A stretch of DNA of 48,466 bases from an uncultured bacterium (GCA_947646655.1 CANSHI010000011.1:1-48466); one strand, 5' to 3'; positions 24,744-34,198 are shown, counted from the stretch's first letter. Numbers and translations are program-made. Notes: generated by a model from the sequence alone, not told the origin.

Positions 24744-27333
24744 TATTAACTTTTATTCTAGCACTTATGAGTCTAGCACCTAATACTCTAAACGGTGAAC
24801 ATGAGACGTAGTCTAAACCTAATTTAGCAGCAAATTTGATCGATTCTTCATCTCCCCCGTGTTCGCCACATATACCCATCTCTATTTTCTTCGTAGCAGA
24901 AGTTTTAGCTATTCTCATCAATTCCCCTACTCCTATAGTGTCTAAAGTTTTAAAAGGGTCAAAATCATAAATCTTTTTATCATAATAGTTGTTTAGGAAT
25001 TTTGCAGCATCGTCACGCGATAAACCGTATGTAAGTTGAGTTAAGTCATTTGTACCGAAGGAATAAAAATCAGCATATTGACTTATAACTTTGCTCATTA
25101 AAGCTGCTCGTGGTGTTTCGATCATAGTTCCTATTTTGTATGTAACTTCTTCAGAAAGTTCCTTCATCAGTTTTTTAGCTGTTTTATCGATAATGGTTTT
25201 GATGTAAATGTATTCCTTTATATCTGTTGTGAGAGGGACCATCATTTCGGCATCGCTTTTAACTCCTTCTTTTTGAAGTTTGATCATAGCTTTTACTAAA
25301 GCTCGCGTTTGCATGATACTGATTTCAGGATATTTAACACCTAAACGGCATCCGCGGAATCCCATCATAGGATTTATTTCTTTAAGTTCATCGATTCTCG
25401 ATTTTATTTCTTCAGCATTTATGCGTAATGCATTTGCACATTCATCAATTTCTTTTTCTTCACGAGGAAGAAATTCGTGTAGTGGTGGATCTAAGTAGCG
25501 TACGATTACTGGTAAGCCATTCATTACTTTTAATATTTCATAAAAGTCATTTTCTTGAAAATCTTCTAGTTTAGCCAAGGCATTTGTTCTCTCTTTTAGG
25601 TTTTTAGCGAGGATCATTTTTCTCATTTCTAAAATTCTATCTTCTTTAAAGAACATATGTTCAGTTCTGATAAGACCAATTCCTGTTGCTCCAAATTCTA
25701 GAGCTTTTTGGGCACCCTCTTTTGTATCGGCATTAGCACGAACTTTTATTCCTTCATATTTTTTTAGAAGTTTGTCTACTTGATCTAAAAGTTCTTTATT
25801 AGCGGTAAAGTCGGATAGTCCTAGTTTTCCTAAGTAAACTATACCTGTTGAACCATCGATAGATATATAATCTTCTTTAGTAAGTACAGTTTCTCCTATT
25901 TTTAAAGTTCCTTTTTGTTCATCGATTTCGATTTCACTAGCTCCGCATACACAGCATTCTCCAAAACCACGTGCTACTACAGCTGCATGACTTGTAAGCC
26001 CGCCGTTTTTAGTAAGTATTCCATTAGCATATACCATGCCATCGATATCTTCGGCACTCGTTTCATTTCTAACTAAAATAGAATCTTTATCATTTAAAGC
26101 TTTGGCTTCTTCACTTTTAAATACGAGGTGACCAACAGCAGCACCTGGACTAGCGGCGAGGCCTTTTGTCAATACAGTAGCATTTTTTAAAGCTGCTTCA
26201 CTAAATGAAGGCTTAGTTAAAACTTCTAAATCTTCAGGTGTGATTCTGTTTAATGCTTCTTTTATATCAATCGTATTCTCTTTTAAGAAATCTAGTGTAA
26301 ATTTGATATTAGCTTGTGGTGTTCTCTTACCATTACGAGTTTGTAACATGAAAAGTTTTCCATTTTCGATAGTGAACTCCATATCTTGAACGTCTTTATA
26401 GTGAGATTCTAGCTGTTTTGCAATTCTATATAATTCATTATAGACGTCTTCCGAAAAGTTTTTAAGTTCTTTTATATTGGAAGGTGTTCTGATACCTGAG
26501 ACGATATCTTCGCCTTGTGCGTTTAGAAGGTATTCGCCAGTTAGTTCATCTTCACCAGTCGATGGATTTCTTGAGAAAACTACTCCAGTGGCACTTATGT
26601 CATTCATGTTTCCATATACCATTTCTTGAACATTAACGGCAGTGCCTATATCATCGCTTATGCCCTCTAATTTACGATATTTTATAGCGCGATCATTATT
26701 CCACGATGCAAAGACAGCTCCTATAGTATTCATAAGTTGAGTTTTAGGATCTTCAGGGAAGCGAGTACCACCATATTCTAAGAAATTATCTTTATATTTG
26801 ATAACTATTGCTCTTAAATCTTCACTAGTGAGATCTAAATCCGATTTGTAACCTTTAGTTTCTTTATATTGTTCTAAATAGCCTGCAAATAATTCGTTGG
26901 GATAGTTCATGACTACTTCTGAGTAAAATTCGATAAATCTTCTGTAAGAGTCATAAGCTAATCGTGGATTCGATTTGGCCATGGCTTCACATATTTCATC
27001 GTTTATTCCTAAGTTCATAATAGAATCCATCATGCCAGGCATAGAAACAGGTGCTCCACTTCTTACCGATACTAGAAGTGGGTTTAGTGGACTACCAAAA
27101 GTTTTGTGTGAACTTATTTCTAAAGCTTTAAGTTTCGATAAAATTTGAAATTGGATTTCTGATGATATTTTACAATCATTTTTATAATATTCATGACAAG
27201 CTTCTGTCGTCACTGTAAAGCCGTCTGGTATTGGTAAACCGAGAGAGGCCATTTCTGCTAGGTTAGCACCCTTCCCTCCTAGTAAATCTCTTTTATCTTT
27301 GTTTCCTTCTTTAAAAGAATAAACATATTGCAT
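24733..27333 (-). CDS. ppdK: Pyruvate, phosphate dikinase
   Basis: The 866-aa product matches the family's usual length (~870-880). It interconverts pyruvate, ATP and phosphate with phosphoenolpyruvate, AMP and diphosphate, and in anaerobes often runs as a glycolytic ATP-saving enzyme. Order of domains: ATP-grasp nucleotide-binding part at the N-terminus (GGKGANLAEM near residue 18), swivelling phosphohistidine domain with the catalytic His in GGLTSHAAVVARG (near 448), and a PEP-binding TIM-barrel with the catalytic Cys in MGICGEHGG (near 820). AAGGAG lies 10 nt before the ATG. It is cotranscribed with smr. Confidence 0.96.
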   Translation of the reverse strand: MQYVYSFKEGNKDKRDLLGGKGANLAEMASLGLPIPDGFTVTTEACHEYYKNDCKISSEIQFQILSKLKALEISSHKTFGSPLNPLLVSVRSGAPVSMPGMMDSIMNLGINDEICEAMAKSNPRLAYDSYRRFIEFYSEVVMNYPNELFAGYLEQYKETKGYKSDLDLTSEDLRAIVIKYKDNFLEYGGTRFPEDPKTQLMNTIGAVFASWNNDRAIKYRKLEGISDDIGTAVNVQEMVYGNMNDISATGVVFSRNPSTGEDELTGEYLLNAQGEDIVSGIRTPSNIKELKNFSEDVYNELYRIAKQLESHYKDVQDMEFTIENGKLFMLQTRNGKRTPQANIKFTLDFLKENTIDIKEALNRITPEDLEVLTKPSFSEAALKNATVLTKGLAASPGAAVGHLVFKSEEAKALNDKDSILVRNETSAEDIDGMVYANGILTKNGGLTSHAAVVARGFGECCVCGASEIEIDEQKGTLKIGETVLTKEDYISIDGSTGIVYLGKLGLSDFTANKELLDQVDKLLKKYEGIKVRANADTKEGAQKALEFGATGIGLIRTEHMFFKEDRILEMRKMILAKNLKERTNALAKLEDFQENDFYEILKVMNGLPVIVRYLDPPLHEFLPREEKEIDECANALRINAEEIKSRIDELKEINPMMGFRGCRLGVKYPEISIMQTRALVKAMIKLQKEGVKSDAEMMVPLTTDIKEYIYIKTIIDKTAKKLMKELSEEVTYKIGTMIETPRAALMSKVISQYADFYSFGTNDLTQLTYGLSRDDAAKFLNNYYDKKIYDFDPFKTLDTIGVGELMRIAKTSATKKIEMGICGEHGGDEESIKFAAKLGLDYVSCSPFRVLGARLISARIKVNNDY

Positions 27334-27363
27334 AAGTATTCAGCTCCTTATTATTCATTCATA

Positions 27364-27417
27364 ATTTTAGCATAGAATGAGAGAATTTTATAGGGATTTT
27401 AGGAAGCTGTGTGTCAA
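27364..27417 (-). promoter_or_regulatory. Promoter region of ppdK
   Basis: Two candidates overlap: an extended -10 TGCTAAAAT (27364-27372), and a consensus -35 TTGACA (27412-27417) with TATAAA (27387-27392) at a long 19-nt spacing. I cannot choose between them from sequence alone. Confidence 0.4.
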
Positions 27418-27435
27418 GTAGACATTAAAAGTGAA

Positions 27436-27460
27436 AAGAAAAAGACTTTCGTCTTATCCT
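27436..27460 (-). terminator. Intrinsic terminator of the 1185-aa surface protein gene
   Basis: AAGAC and GTCTT close a GAAA tetraloop (27442-27455) on the minus strand, followed by TTTCTTTTC. It begins about 20 nt after the stop codon at 27475. Confidence 0.6.
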
Positions 27461-27474
27461 TTTAAGTTCTTGTA

Positions 27475-30400
27475 CTAAGGTGCTCTGTAAACATCATGAG
27501 CTTGTCCATCACCTATAAAAGTACTAAAGTATTCGGGGGTTAAAGCAATTACAGGAGCTACTGCATAATTATTCGTCAATGTTACGTGAGTTATGCCACC
27601 AGTTTGATTAAGAATAAAGTAATATGGTGATGTTAAATAAGAGGCTGCTGATAGAGTATAATATTGATATCCTTTATATAAATAATATGACGTATTAATG
27701 TTGCTATATGAAATTGAACCTCCAGCAAATATTGCTTCATCTGCTGTAATCATCCCTACTTTTTGTCCTAGTTTTCCATTACCTTTATCTGTTTCGTTTA
27801 ATGTAAATGCATAGTTTTTATTTGAACATTTTAAATTTGGCCTTGGATTATGAGCTATTGAGTTAGAATAATGGGCATAATCTAATCTATGATAAGTACC
27901 ATATCCAGTTCGATTAGTTCCATACCCTAAACCTGTATCGTTAGTTAAACCTGTTAAGTCTTTTCCTGGTACACTTCTATCGTTACAGTATATAGAGTCT
28001 GCCACAAATTCATCATAACCTTTATTTTTTATGGCATTTACATACCAATTTTCAAGAGTTTTTTTGATATTGGAATCTGTTTCATTAAATATAGCATTTT
28101 CGCTATCTTCATAGCCCTCACTTCCGAGATTTATTCTTTTAGAAGATGGTGTTCCATTCGCGCCTCCATACATATAGCCTAAATACTTATTATCATCTAA
28201 ATTTGAGTTCCATGCGATATTTTCGTATAAGACTCTGTTTACGTTTCTTTCTCCATTTTGATGAATAGATGTTCCATCATAAATCATTCGGACACTGCCA
28301 TCGCCATTTATACGAATTATCCTCCAGTAGTATCCAGCAAATTTGACATAGTTGTAAAATATATCTCCTCTATAATAATACGATTTGCCATAATCGTCTT
28401 CAGAAATTCTAACGCCAGCATCTTTTTTTTCTGTCTCTTGAAAATTTGGAGTATTATTAATTATGTTTTTGGGTGTTTCATTATTTTGAATGGCAATAAC
28501 AGCATCTACAGCATTAAATAGTTCTCTCCAATGGGCATATATTGTTTGATCCGATGCTGTAGTAAAATTAGTGTTACTTGTTATTTCCGTTCCGCCGACT
28601 GGAGCTGTAAACCATCCTAAGAACTCATATTTGGGATAAACAGGCGTTGGTAAATCTCCGTATTTGGTATTAAATGTTATAGTTTTGCTTTCAGGATTTA
28701 CTGTTCCTCCATTAGCATTAAAAGTTATGGCATATGTATTTGCTGTCCAATTAGCTGTAATTGAGGCCGTTCCATTACCCATTTTAACAACATTACCTGT
28801 AATACTACAATAACTAGACACTGTCCATTTACTTAATGTATAACCAGTTTTTAGAGGTGCACTCAATTCTAACGTCTCTTCATAATATAAAGATTTTGTT
28901 ATATCTGTTGTATATCCGTCATAAGATCCTCCATTAGGTTTTATTGTTAGTGTATACTTATTCCTTGTATAATAATAATCTACAACATTTTTTGAAGTAT
29001 CAATTTGTATAACAATAGATTTTGTAGCAGGCGTAGTAAAGCCAGTGTAAGTTTTTTTTGATGCATTTACTGTAGACTGATAATCAGCTTGTTTTGTTTC
29101 TGTTTCAGCTAAAGTATATGTTTTACCATCAAGGTTCATTTTGTAATGGTTGATTGTATAATTATATTTATTTGCTGTCCAATTCGCTTTTACAGTTCCA
29201 TTTCCTGCAGCTACAGTAAAAACATTACCGTTTACGCTACCTAATGTTCCTGACAGTCTCGACCAGCTTGAAAAAGTATAACCAGGTTTTATTGGAGTTT
29301 TTAATGTTTGTCTAGTTTGATAAAAAGCTTCAATCCTTGTATAACCAGTTGCTCCGTCGTATTCTCCCCCATTTGGGTCGATAGTCAAAGTATATTTGTT
29401 TCTCGGATATAAATAATTTACTATATTTTTCGTAGGAGTTGTGGAATCGGCTTGTATTTTTAAACTTTGTGTCGGTGGAGCTGTGAAGCCTGTATAAGAT
29501 TTTAAAGGTGGTGTTACTGTAACATCAACGTTGGCATTACCTGTAACGGTATCTTTTAAAGTGTAAGTCGTTCCATTGGTATCCATCTGTTTATGATATG
29601 TAACATATTTATATGTATTAGGTGTCCATTTTGCTGTCAATTTGGAGTCTCCATCTCCCATGGTGAAAGTAGTATTATTTAAAGTACCTCCTGATACAGT
29701 CCAACCTGCAAAAGTATAACCACTTCTCGTCGGATTGTTTATCGTTCTCGTTGCACCATAAAACATTTCTATTTCTGTGCTTCCACTTCCTCCAGCCCCA
29801 TCAATCGTAAGTTTATATTTATTCCTTGTATAATCGTATGTTATGACGTTTATTGTCGGAGTAGCGTTATCTACTTTTATAATCATAGTTTGTTTCTCGG
29901 GAGAAGAAAAACCAGTAAAGTTTTTTACGTCAGGTGATATTTCGGAACCAAAAGGAGCTTCTTCTATGACAGTTTCTGCAGTTGTGTAGCCTGATCCGTT
30001 TGTGGTCATAGTTCTATGTATTACTTTGTATTTGTAATTATTTGGGGTGAAGTTTGCAGTTATCGTGACATCTTTTGGAACTCTAAGAGTGTATGTGTTG
30101 TCAACAATTTCTCCTTCTGTAACTGTCCAATTATTAAATGTGTGACCTTCTTTTGAGGGTGATATTAATTCTATAGTATCTCCAAATTTTATTTGTCTTG
30201 TTTCGCGGTTATCACCTGAGTCAATAGTAATGTTGTAAGTTTTTTCTTCCCATTTTGCGACTAAAGTAGCATTTGATATGCCCATGGTGAAAATGTTATT
30301 TTCTAATGTAGAAGATGAGCCATTTAGCTCCCAACCTAAAAAGATATATCCTTCTTTAACTGGAGTTTGTATTTCTAATGTTTCGCCTTTTAAAAGTTTG

Positions 30401-31032
30401 TATTCATAAACACTCGATGATTCTTCAATTGTACCGCCATTTGGATCTATGGTTAGTGTATAAAATATATACATTCTGGGATCGCCTAATTTGAAATTAG
30501 TGGAAAGCATAGCCGATAAATCTTCGGTTTGATCGACGTCTTTTAAGTTGTTTAAAGTAATTTCTAAATCATAGTAATAGGTCTTGCCTGTCTCTACAGA
30601 TAATTCGTTAGCTAAGGGACGTTCGATTGCTTTTTTTGATGTAGGTATGTTAGATTCGGGTATTATTTCTTTGTACTCACCATCTTCAGTTTCACTAAAT
30701 GTCAGATTGTAAGTTAGACTACCATTTAAGTAAGTATTTATAAGTTTGTCCCAGTTCATACTAACTACGGCATCTAATGAGCCTGTATTTTTAAGAGTAA
30801 ATTTTTTATGTACACTTTTTCCAAATTCAAGTGCTGCATTTATTCCATTATCTCCATCTTCAAAGGTTATTTCCATTGTTCCTGTTTGAACATTAGTTAT
30901 TTCATTTTTTGAGTTGTCAGCAGTGATCATAAAATAGGCAAATGTCGGCAGTAGTACTAAAATTATTATCGCTAAAAATATTGTAGAAATTATAAATTTT
31001 TTTTGTTTTAAATGACAAAAAATTTTTTTCAT
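27475..31032 (-). CDS. Large surface protein with InlB-type and MucBP-like repeats
   Basis: The 1185-aa product has a signal peptide or anchor (basic start, hydrophobic helix ~12-34 ending TFAYF). Residues ~35-190 form a camelysin/TasA-like domain (NVQTGTMEITF near 45, 'FTLKNTGSLDAVVSMNW'). Residues ~190-840 alternate six InlB-type repeats (GYTFAGWTV; TLTIDPNGG) with three MucBP-like units (YHKQMDTNGTTY; ITYDYTRNKY). The last ~340 residues form a domain around YYWRIIRINGDGSVRMIYDG, with a polar end and no sorting signal. It is an adhesin-like surface protein; mucin or glycan binding is suggested by MucBP resemblance only. Its promoter carries a palindromic site next to a divergent XRE regulator. 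Confidence 0.85.
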   Translation of the reverse strand: MKKIFCHLKQKKFIISTIFLAIIILVLLPTFAYFMITADNSKNEITNVQTGTMEITFEDGDNGINAALEFGKSVHKKFTLKNTGSLDAVVSMNWDKLINTYLNGSLTYNLTFSETEDGEYKEIIPESNIPTSKKAIERPLANELSVETGKTYYYDLEITLNNLKDVDQTEDLSAMLSTNFKLGDPRMYIFYTLTIDPNGGTIEESSSVYEYKLLKGETLEIQTPVKEGYIFLGWELNGSSSTLENNIFTMGISNATLVAKWEEKTYNITIDSGDNRETRQIKFGDTIELISPSKEGHTFNNWTVTEGEIVDNTYTLRVPKDVTITANFTPNNYKYKVIHRTMTTNGSGYTTAETVIEEAPFGSEISPDVKNFTGFSSPEKQTMIIKVDNATPTINVITYDYTRNKYKLTIDGAGGSGSTEIEMFYGATRTINNPTRSGYTFAGWTVSGGTLNNTTFTMGDGDSKLTAKWTPNTYKYVTYHKQMDTNGTTYTLKDTVTGNANVDVTVTPPLKSYTGFTAPPTQSLKIQADSTTPTKNIVNYLYPRNKYTLTIDPNGGEYDGATGYTRIEAFYQTRQTLKTPIKPGYTFSSWSRLSGTLGSVNGNVFTVAAGNGTVKANWTANKYNYTINHYKMNLDGKTYTLAETETKQADYQSTVNASKKTYTGFTTPATKSIVIQIDTSKNVVDYYYTRNKYTLTIKPNGGSYDGYTTDITKSLYYEETLELSAPLKTGYTLSKWTVSSYCSITGNVVKMGNGTASITANWTANTYAITFNANGGTVNPESKTITFNTKYGDLPTPVYPKYEFLGWFTAPVGGTEITSNTNFTTASDQTIYAHWRELFNAVDAVIAIQNNETPKNIINNTPNFQETEKKDAGVRISEDDYGKSYYYRGDIFYNYVKFAGYYWRIIRINGDGSVRMIYDGTSIHQNGERNVNRVLYENIAWNSNLDDNKYLGYMYGGANGTPSSKRINLGSEGYEDSENAIFNETDSNIKKTLENWYVNAIKNKGYDEFVADSIYCNDRSVPGKDLTGLTNDTGLGYGTNRTGYGTYHRLDYAHYSNSIAHNPRPNLKCSNKNYAFTLNETDKGNGKLGQKVGMITADEAIFAGGSISYSNINTSYYLYKGYQYYTLSAASYLTSPYYFILNQTGGITHVTLTNNYAVAPVIALTPEYFSTFIGDGQAHDVYRAP

Positions 31033-31100
31033 AATTATACAACTCCTTTAGTAGAAATTTTACTATTATTTGCTATATTATCTTTTATTCAATTAATACT

Positions 31101-31129
31101 ATTATAATTTTGCATGACATTTATGTCAA
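31101..31129 (-). promoter_or_regulatory. Consensus sigma-A promoter of the 1185-aa surface protein gene
   Basis: On the minus strand, consensus TTGACA (31124-31129) and consensus TATAAT (31101-31106) are exactly 17 nt apart. The -35 and the upstream spacer fall within a 14-bp palindrome (31115-31128). The leader is about 60 nt and has AAAGGAG before the ATG at 31032. Confidence 0.8.
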
Positions 31130-31184
31130 GATAAAATGCCATGTGTGTCATACAAAACAGCAAATTAAAATGACATAATTGTCA
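31115..31184. promoter_or_regulatory. Three operator-like sites between XRE regulator and surface protein gene
   Basis: Site 1 (31115-31128) is the perfect palindrome TGACAT-TT-ATGTCA. Site 2 (31137-31150) reads TGCCA-N4-TGTCA, one base off. Site 3 (31171-31184) is TGACA-N4-TGTCA. Their starts are 22 and 34 bp apart. Site 1 covers the -35 of the surface protein promoter; site 3 lies 18 bp before the regulator's start codon. They are likely targets of the adjacent XRE protein, giving repression of both genes. Confidence 0.65.
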
Positions 31185-31201
31185 TATAAGGATGTGATAT
31201 T

Positions 31202-31405
31202 GTGTTAAAAGAATATCGTATTAAAAAAGGTTTTACTTTAGAAAAACTAGCTGAAGAATGTGATATTTCTTGGAGAAATTTACAAAGAATTGAAAACGGA
31301 AAGCATTTTAAAGCAAAATTTGAAACAATTCAAAAGATAATAGTGGTTCTAGAAATTAGTGATAAAGATATCATCAGATTTATAAAAAGTTTAGAAAAAA
31401 ACTAG
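31202..31405 (+). CDS. XRE-family helix-turn-helix regulator
   Basis: The 67-aa product is one Cro/CI-type helix-turn-helix domain (KKGFTLEKLAEECDISWRNL, then QRIENGK). It begins at a GTG with AAGGATGTGAT upstream. Single-domain XRE proteins usually bind palindromic DNA as dimers. It is divergent from the 1185-aa surface protein, with three similar palindromic sites between them, which makes it the best candidate regulator of that gene and of itself. It lacks a ligand-binding or protease domain, so what signal it responds to is unknown. Confidence 0.85.
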   Translation: MLKEYRIKKGFTLEKLAEECDISWRNLQRIENGKHFKAKFETIQKIIVVLEISDKDIIRFIKSLEKN

Positions 31406-31425
31406 TGTTTTTCGAAGATAATATT

Positions 31426-33408
31426 TTAGTCTATATGTAAAAGAGATTCTTTAATAGTTTGATATTCTTTGTAATTAGCGAAGTCATCATCTATGTTGTC
31501 CTTAATAAAAGCTGCCGAATCGACATTAGCTTGTGTTAAAAGTCGCATATCGGTTTTTAGGTTGGCAAGTTTAAAAACCATGTCGCCACTTTGTCTTGTT
31601 CCGAATAAGTCCCCTTCTCCACGAAGCTTAAAATCTTCTTCACTAATGTAAAAGCCGTCTGATGAATTTACTAAAATTTTTAATCGTTCAGAAGATTTAT
31701 CGCTGATTAGAATACATTTTGAATCGAGAGAGTTCCTACCAATTCGTCCTCGAAGCTGGTGCATGGTAGCAAGACCAAAGCGTTCGGCATTAAATATTAC
31801 CATTAGTGTTGCTTCTTTGATATCGACTCCTACTTCTATAACCGTGGTAGATATAAGTATTCTAGTAGTTCCATCTTTAAAATCTTGCATAGCATTTTCT
31901 TTTTCGTCTGCTTTCATTCTACCGTGAAGAAGTCCGATAGGGATTTTTCCTTTGAAAGCTTTGTTAAGTTTTTCTTTTAAAGTGATCGTATCCATCATGT
32001 TTGAAGGTTCTTCACCTTGTTCGATAAGTGGACAAACTATGTAGACTTTGTGGTCCTCTTTAATTTCGTCTAAAATAGTTTTTAGTATTTCTTTAATTTC
32101 TTTATTAGTTTTAAGTTCTGTTTTAATCTCTTTGCGACCGTTCGGTTTAGTCTTTATAATAGATATATCCATATCACCATATATAGTTAAAGCATATGTT
32201 CTAGGAATAGGAGTTGCACTCATATATAGTACATCACTTAAAACCCCTTTATTTTGAAATATATTTCTTTGATTTACACCAAAACGATGTTGTTCGTCTG
32301 TGATAACTAATCCTAAATTTTTAAATTGGACATCATCTTCTAGTACGGCATGCGTTCCTATAAGAAGATCGATTTCTTTAGATTCCAAATCTTGTAAAAT
32401 CTGCTTGCGTTCTTTTTTAGAAGTTTTACCTGTTAAAAGTTCTACGCGTATACCAAAGTTTTTAAATAAACGTGTAATGTTTAAAAAGTGTTGATTAGCT
32501 AAAATTTCTGTCGGTACAAGAAGAGCACTTTGGTAACCAGACTTGTAATTATAAAAAATGCTGGTGATTGCGACTATCGTTTTTCCACTTCCTACATCTC
32601 CTAGTAGAAGTCTGTTCATCCTTTTAGGGGCGAGTAAATCTTCTGTAATGTCTTTAATGGCAGAAAGCTGATCTTTAGTAAGTTCAAATGAAAGTGATTG
32701 GATGAAATCATCTACAACTGAAGTAGGCTCTGTTCTTTTTAATCCGTCATGCTCTGTTCGACAGCTTTTTAAATAATTAATTTTAAACATGAAACGAAAT
32801 AATTCTTCGTATTTTAATCTTTCTATGGAAGATTCGATTGAAGATAAATCGGTCGGATTATGGACGAGTTTTACACAAGATTCTTTGTCGGGAAAATCGT
32901 ATTGTTCTACTAAGTAATCGGGGATATAATCCACTATTTCGGGATTATTTAAGAAGGCGTTTTTTACTAGAGTACATATCAGTTTTGATGATAAACCGTT
33001 TGTCGTATGATAAACAGGTTCAATATATGTTTCTTCGATAGATTTTAGCATGATATTGGAGGCAGTTATGGTATTATGCTTTTCGTCATATTCGCCCATA
33101 ACAGTTATTTCCATACCTCTTTTAATGTTCGATTTCATAAATGCACGATTAAAGATTGTGATGTTTATTAATTGATTCTCAGCTTCAATTCGGAAGGATA
33201 ATTTGTTCAAATTTTTTTTAATATAAGTTGCAATGGGTGAAGTCTCTACGATTCCACTTATGACTACTTCTCCTTCTTTAAGCTCTGTTGGACATATCGT
33301 ATTATATCTAAAAGGAAAGTAATCGATTAAATCACTTTCTGTAAAAATTCCTAACTTATTTAATAAATTTAGTGTTTTGGGTCCTACCCCTTTAATATCT
33401 TTTAGCAT
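31426..33408 (-). CDS. recG: ATP-dependent DNA helicase RecG
   Basis: The 660-aa product is near full length for RecG (~680-690). It remodels stalled replication forks and branch-migrates Holliday junctions. Visible: N-terminal HhH-like region (GVGPKTLNLL), OB-fold wedge domain (~55-150), Walker A GDVGSGKT near residue 272, DEQH box near 365, SATPIPRT near 395, and helicase motifs GRIGRN and 'EGDLFGTRQSG' near the C-terminus. AGGTGAAG precedes the ATG. It starts just after the tRNA-His terminator, so it may depend on read-through or on a promoter I did not find. Confidence 0.95.
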   Translation of the reverse strand: MLKDIKGVGPKTLNLLNKLGIFTESDLIDYFPFRYNTICPTELKEGEVVISGIVETSPIATYIKKNLNKLSFRIEAENQLINITIFNRAFMKSNIKRGMEITVMGEYDEKHNTITASNIMLKSIEETYIEPVYHTTNGLSSKLICTLVKNAFLNNPEIVDYIPDYLVEQYDFPDKESCVKLVHNPTDLSSIESSIERLKYEELFRFMFKINYLKSCRTEHDGLKRTEPTSVVDDFIQSLSFELTKDQLSAIKDITEDLLAPKRMNRLLLGDVGSGKTIVAITSIFYNYKSGYQSALLVPTEILANQHFLNITRLFKNFGIRVELLTGKTSKKERKQILQDLESKEIDLLIGTHAVLEDDVQFKNLGLVITDEQHRFGVNQRNIFQNKGVLSDVLYMSATPIPRTYALTIYGDMDISIIKTKPNGRKEIKTELKTNKEIKEILKTILDEIKEDHKVYIVCPLIEQGEEPSNMMDTITLKEKLNKAFKGKIPIGLLHGRMKADEKENAMQDFKDGTTRILISTTVIEVGVDIKEATLMVIFNAERFGLATMHQLRGRIGRNSLDSKCILISDKSSERLKILVNSSDGFYISEEDFKLRGEGDLFGTRQSGDMVFKLANLKTDMRLLTQANVDSAAFIKDNIDDDFANYKEYQTIKESLLHID

Positions 33409-33428
33409 CGTACTTCACCTAAATATAA

Positions 33429-33448
33429 AACCCCGAATAATCGGGGTT
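33429..33448 (-). terminator. Intrinsic terminator after tRNA-His
   Basis: An 8-bp G+C-containing stem (AACCCCGA at 33429-33436, TCGGGGTT at 33441-33448) with a 4-nt loop is followed on the minus strand by TTTTATATTT. It lies between tRNA-His and recG. Confidence 0.8.
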
Positions 33449-33458
33449 AATTTCACAA

Positions 33459-33535
33459 TGGGACGAAATATGGGAATCGAACCCATGCATACCAGAGCCA
33501 CAATCTGGCGTGTTAACCACTTCACCAATTTCGCC
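33459..33535 (-). tRNA. tRNA-His (anticodon GTG)
   Basis: On the minus strand a 77-nt cloverleaf can be drawn: G at -1, acceptor GCGAAAT pairing with ATTTCGT, D-arm with GTGGTTAA, anticodon stem CCAGA/TCTGG with loop TTGTGGC (anticodon GTG), T-arm with GGTTCGATTCC, and an encoded CCA. The extra G-1 opposite C73 is the hallmark of tRNA-His. The first acceptor pair is G-U. Confidence 0.93.
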
Positions 33536-33547
33536 ATATGCAAATAT

Positions 33548-33576
33548 ATTTTATCAATAAAATGTAAAAAAAGCAA
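33548..33576 (-). promoter_or_regulatory. Promoter of tRNA-His
   Basis: On the minus strand TTGCTT (33571-33576) lies 17 nt before TAAAAT (33548-33553), which is preceded by TGA as an extended -10. It ends 12 nt before the tRNA. Confidence 0.55.
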
Positions 33577-33631
33577 TATAAAGGTGTAATTTTAAATAAA
33601 TTGTTGTATAATTTGTTTAGGATGTGAGAAT

Positions 33632-33820
33632 ATGAAAGAAATATTGTCAAATTTTTGGGCTAAATGTGTAGAGTTTTATTGGATTTATTCGGACTTTGTA
33701 CACAGTATTCTTAAAGATCAATTGGGCGATTTAGCAGTATATGTCATAAACATTGCCGTAGTTTCTCTAATAATAATTTGTGTTGCCAAAATTGCTTTTA
33801 GTAGCCGAAATAATGGTTAA
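33632..33820 (+). CDS. Small membrane protein
   Basis: The 62-aa product has an amphipathic N-terminal half with several Trp and Tyr and one TM helix at about residues 37-55 (VYVINIAVVSLIIICVAKI), ending with a short basic tail. A TATAAT at 33607-33612 and AGGATGTGAG before the ATG support expression. The stop codon directly abuts the stop of the convergent 106-aa gene. I recognise no family. Confidence 0.65.
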   Translation: MKEILSNFWAKCVEFYWIYSDFVHSILKDQLGDLAVYVINIAVVSLIIICVAKIAFSSRNNG

Positions 33821-34141
33821 CTATTCTTCAAGTACTAACTTTGTTATTTTTATACCTTTTACATTTAAAATAAGTCTGTCTTCTTTATTTTTTACTGTTT
33901 CTAAATAGTTTTTTGTAAAATTATCTAGTACGTCGTAAACATTATTGCCAATTAAATAATCGCAGTAATCATAAGAACAGATTTTTTTTATGGAATGAAG
34001 TTCTAAGTAGCCTGCTTTGGCAATAAAGTTTTTAGTATTTAAGTCGTCAAAAATAATTTCTTTATTACTTCTTTCGGCTTTAACAGTACTTACGATTAAA
34101 ATAGTAGATAATAAAATTAGTAGTAAAAATATTTTTTTCAT
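33821..34141 (-). CDS. Small secreted hypothetical protein
   Basis: The 106-aa product has a clear signal peptide (MKKIF, then LLLILLSTILIV, with a likely cut after VKA) and a mature part of ~82 residues containing two Cys five residues apart (CSYDYC). No family recognised. It lies 57 nt downstream of the DUF368 gene with a weak ribosome site, so it may be its cotranscribed partner. No clear terminator lies between it and the convergent small membrane gene. Confidence 0.65.
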   Translation of the reverse strand: MKKIFLLLILLSTILIVSTVKAERSNKEIIFDDLNTKNFIAKAGYLELHSIKKICSYDYCDYLIGNNVYDVLDNFTKNYLETVKNKEDRLILNVKGIKITKLVLEE

Positions 34142-34198
34142 AGGTCATCATTAGTATTGTGCCTCTAAAAAATAATAAAATAGTGGAAAAAGTTGGAA

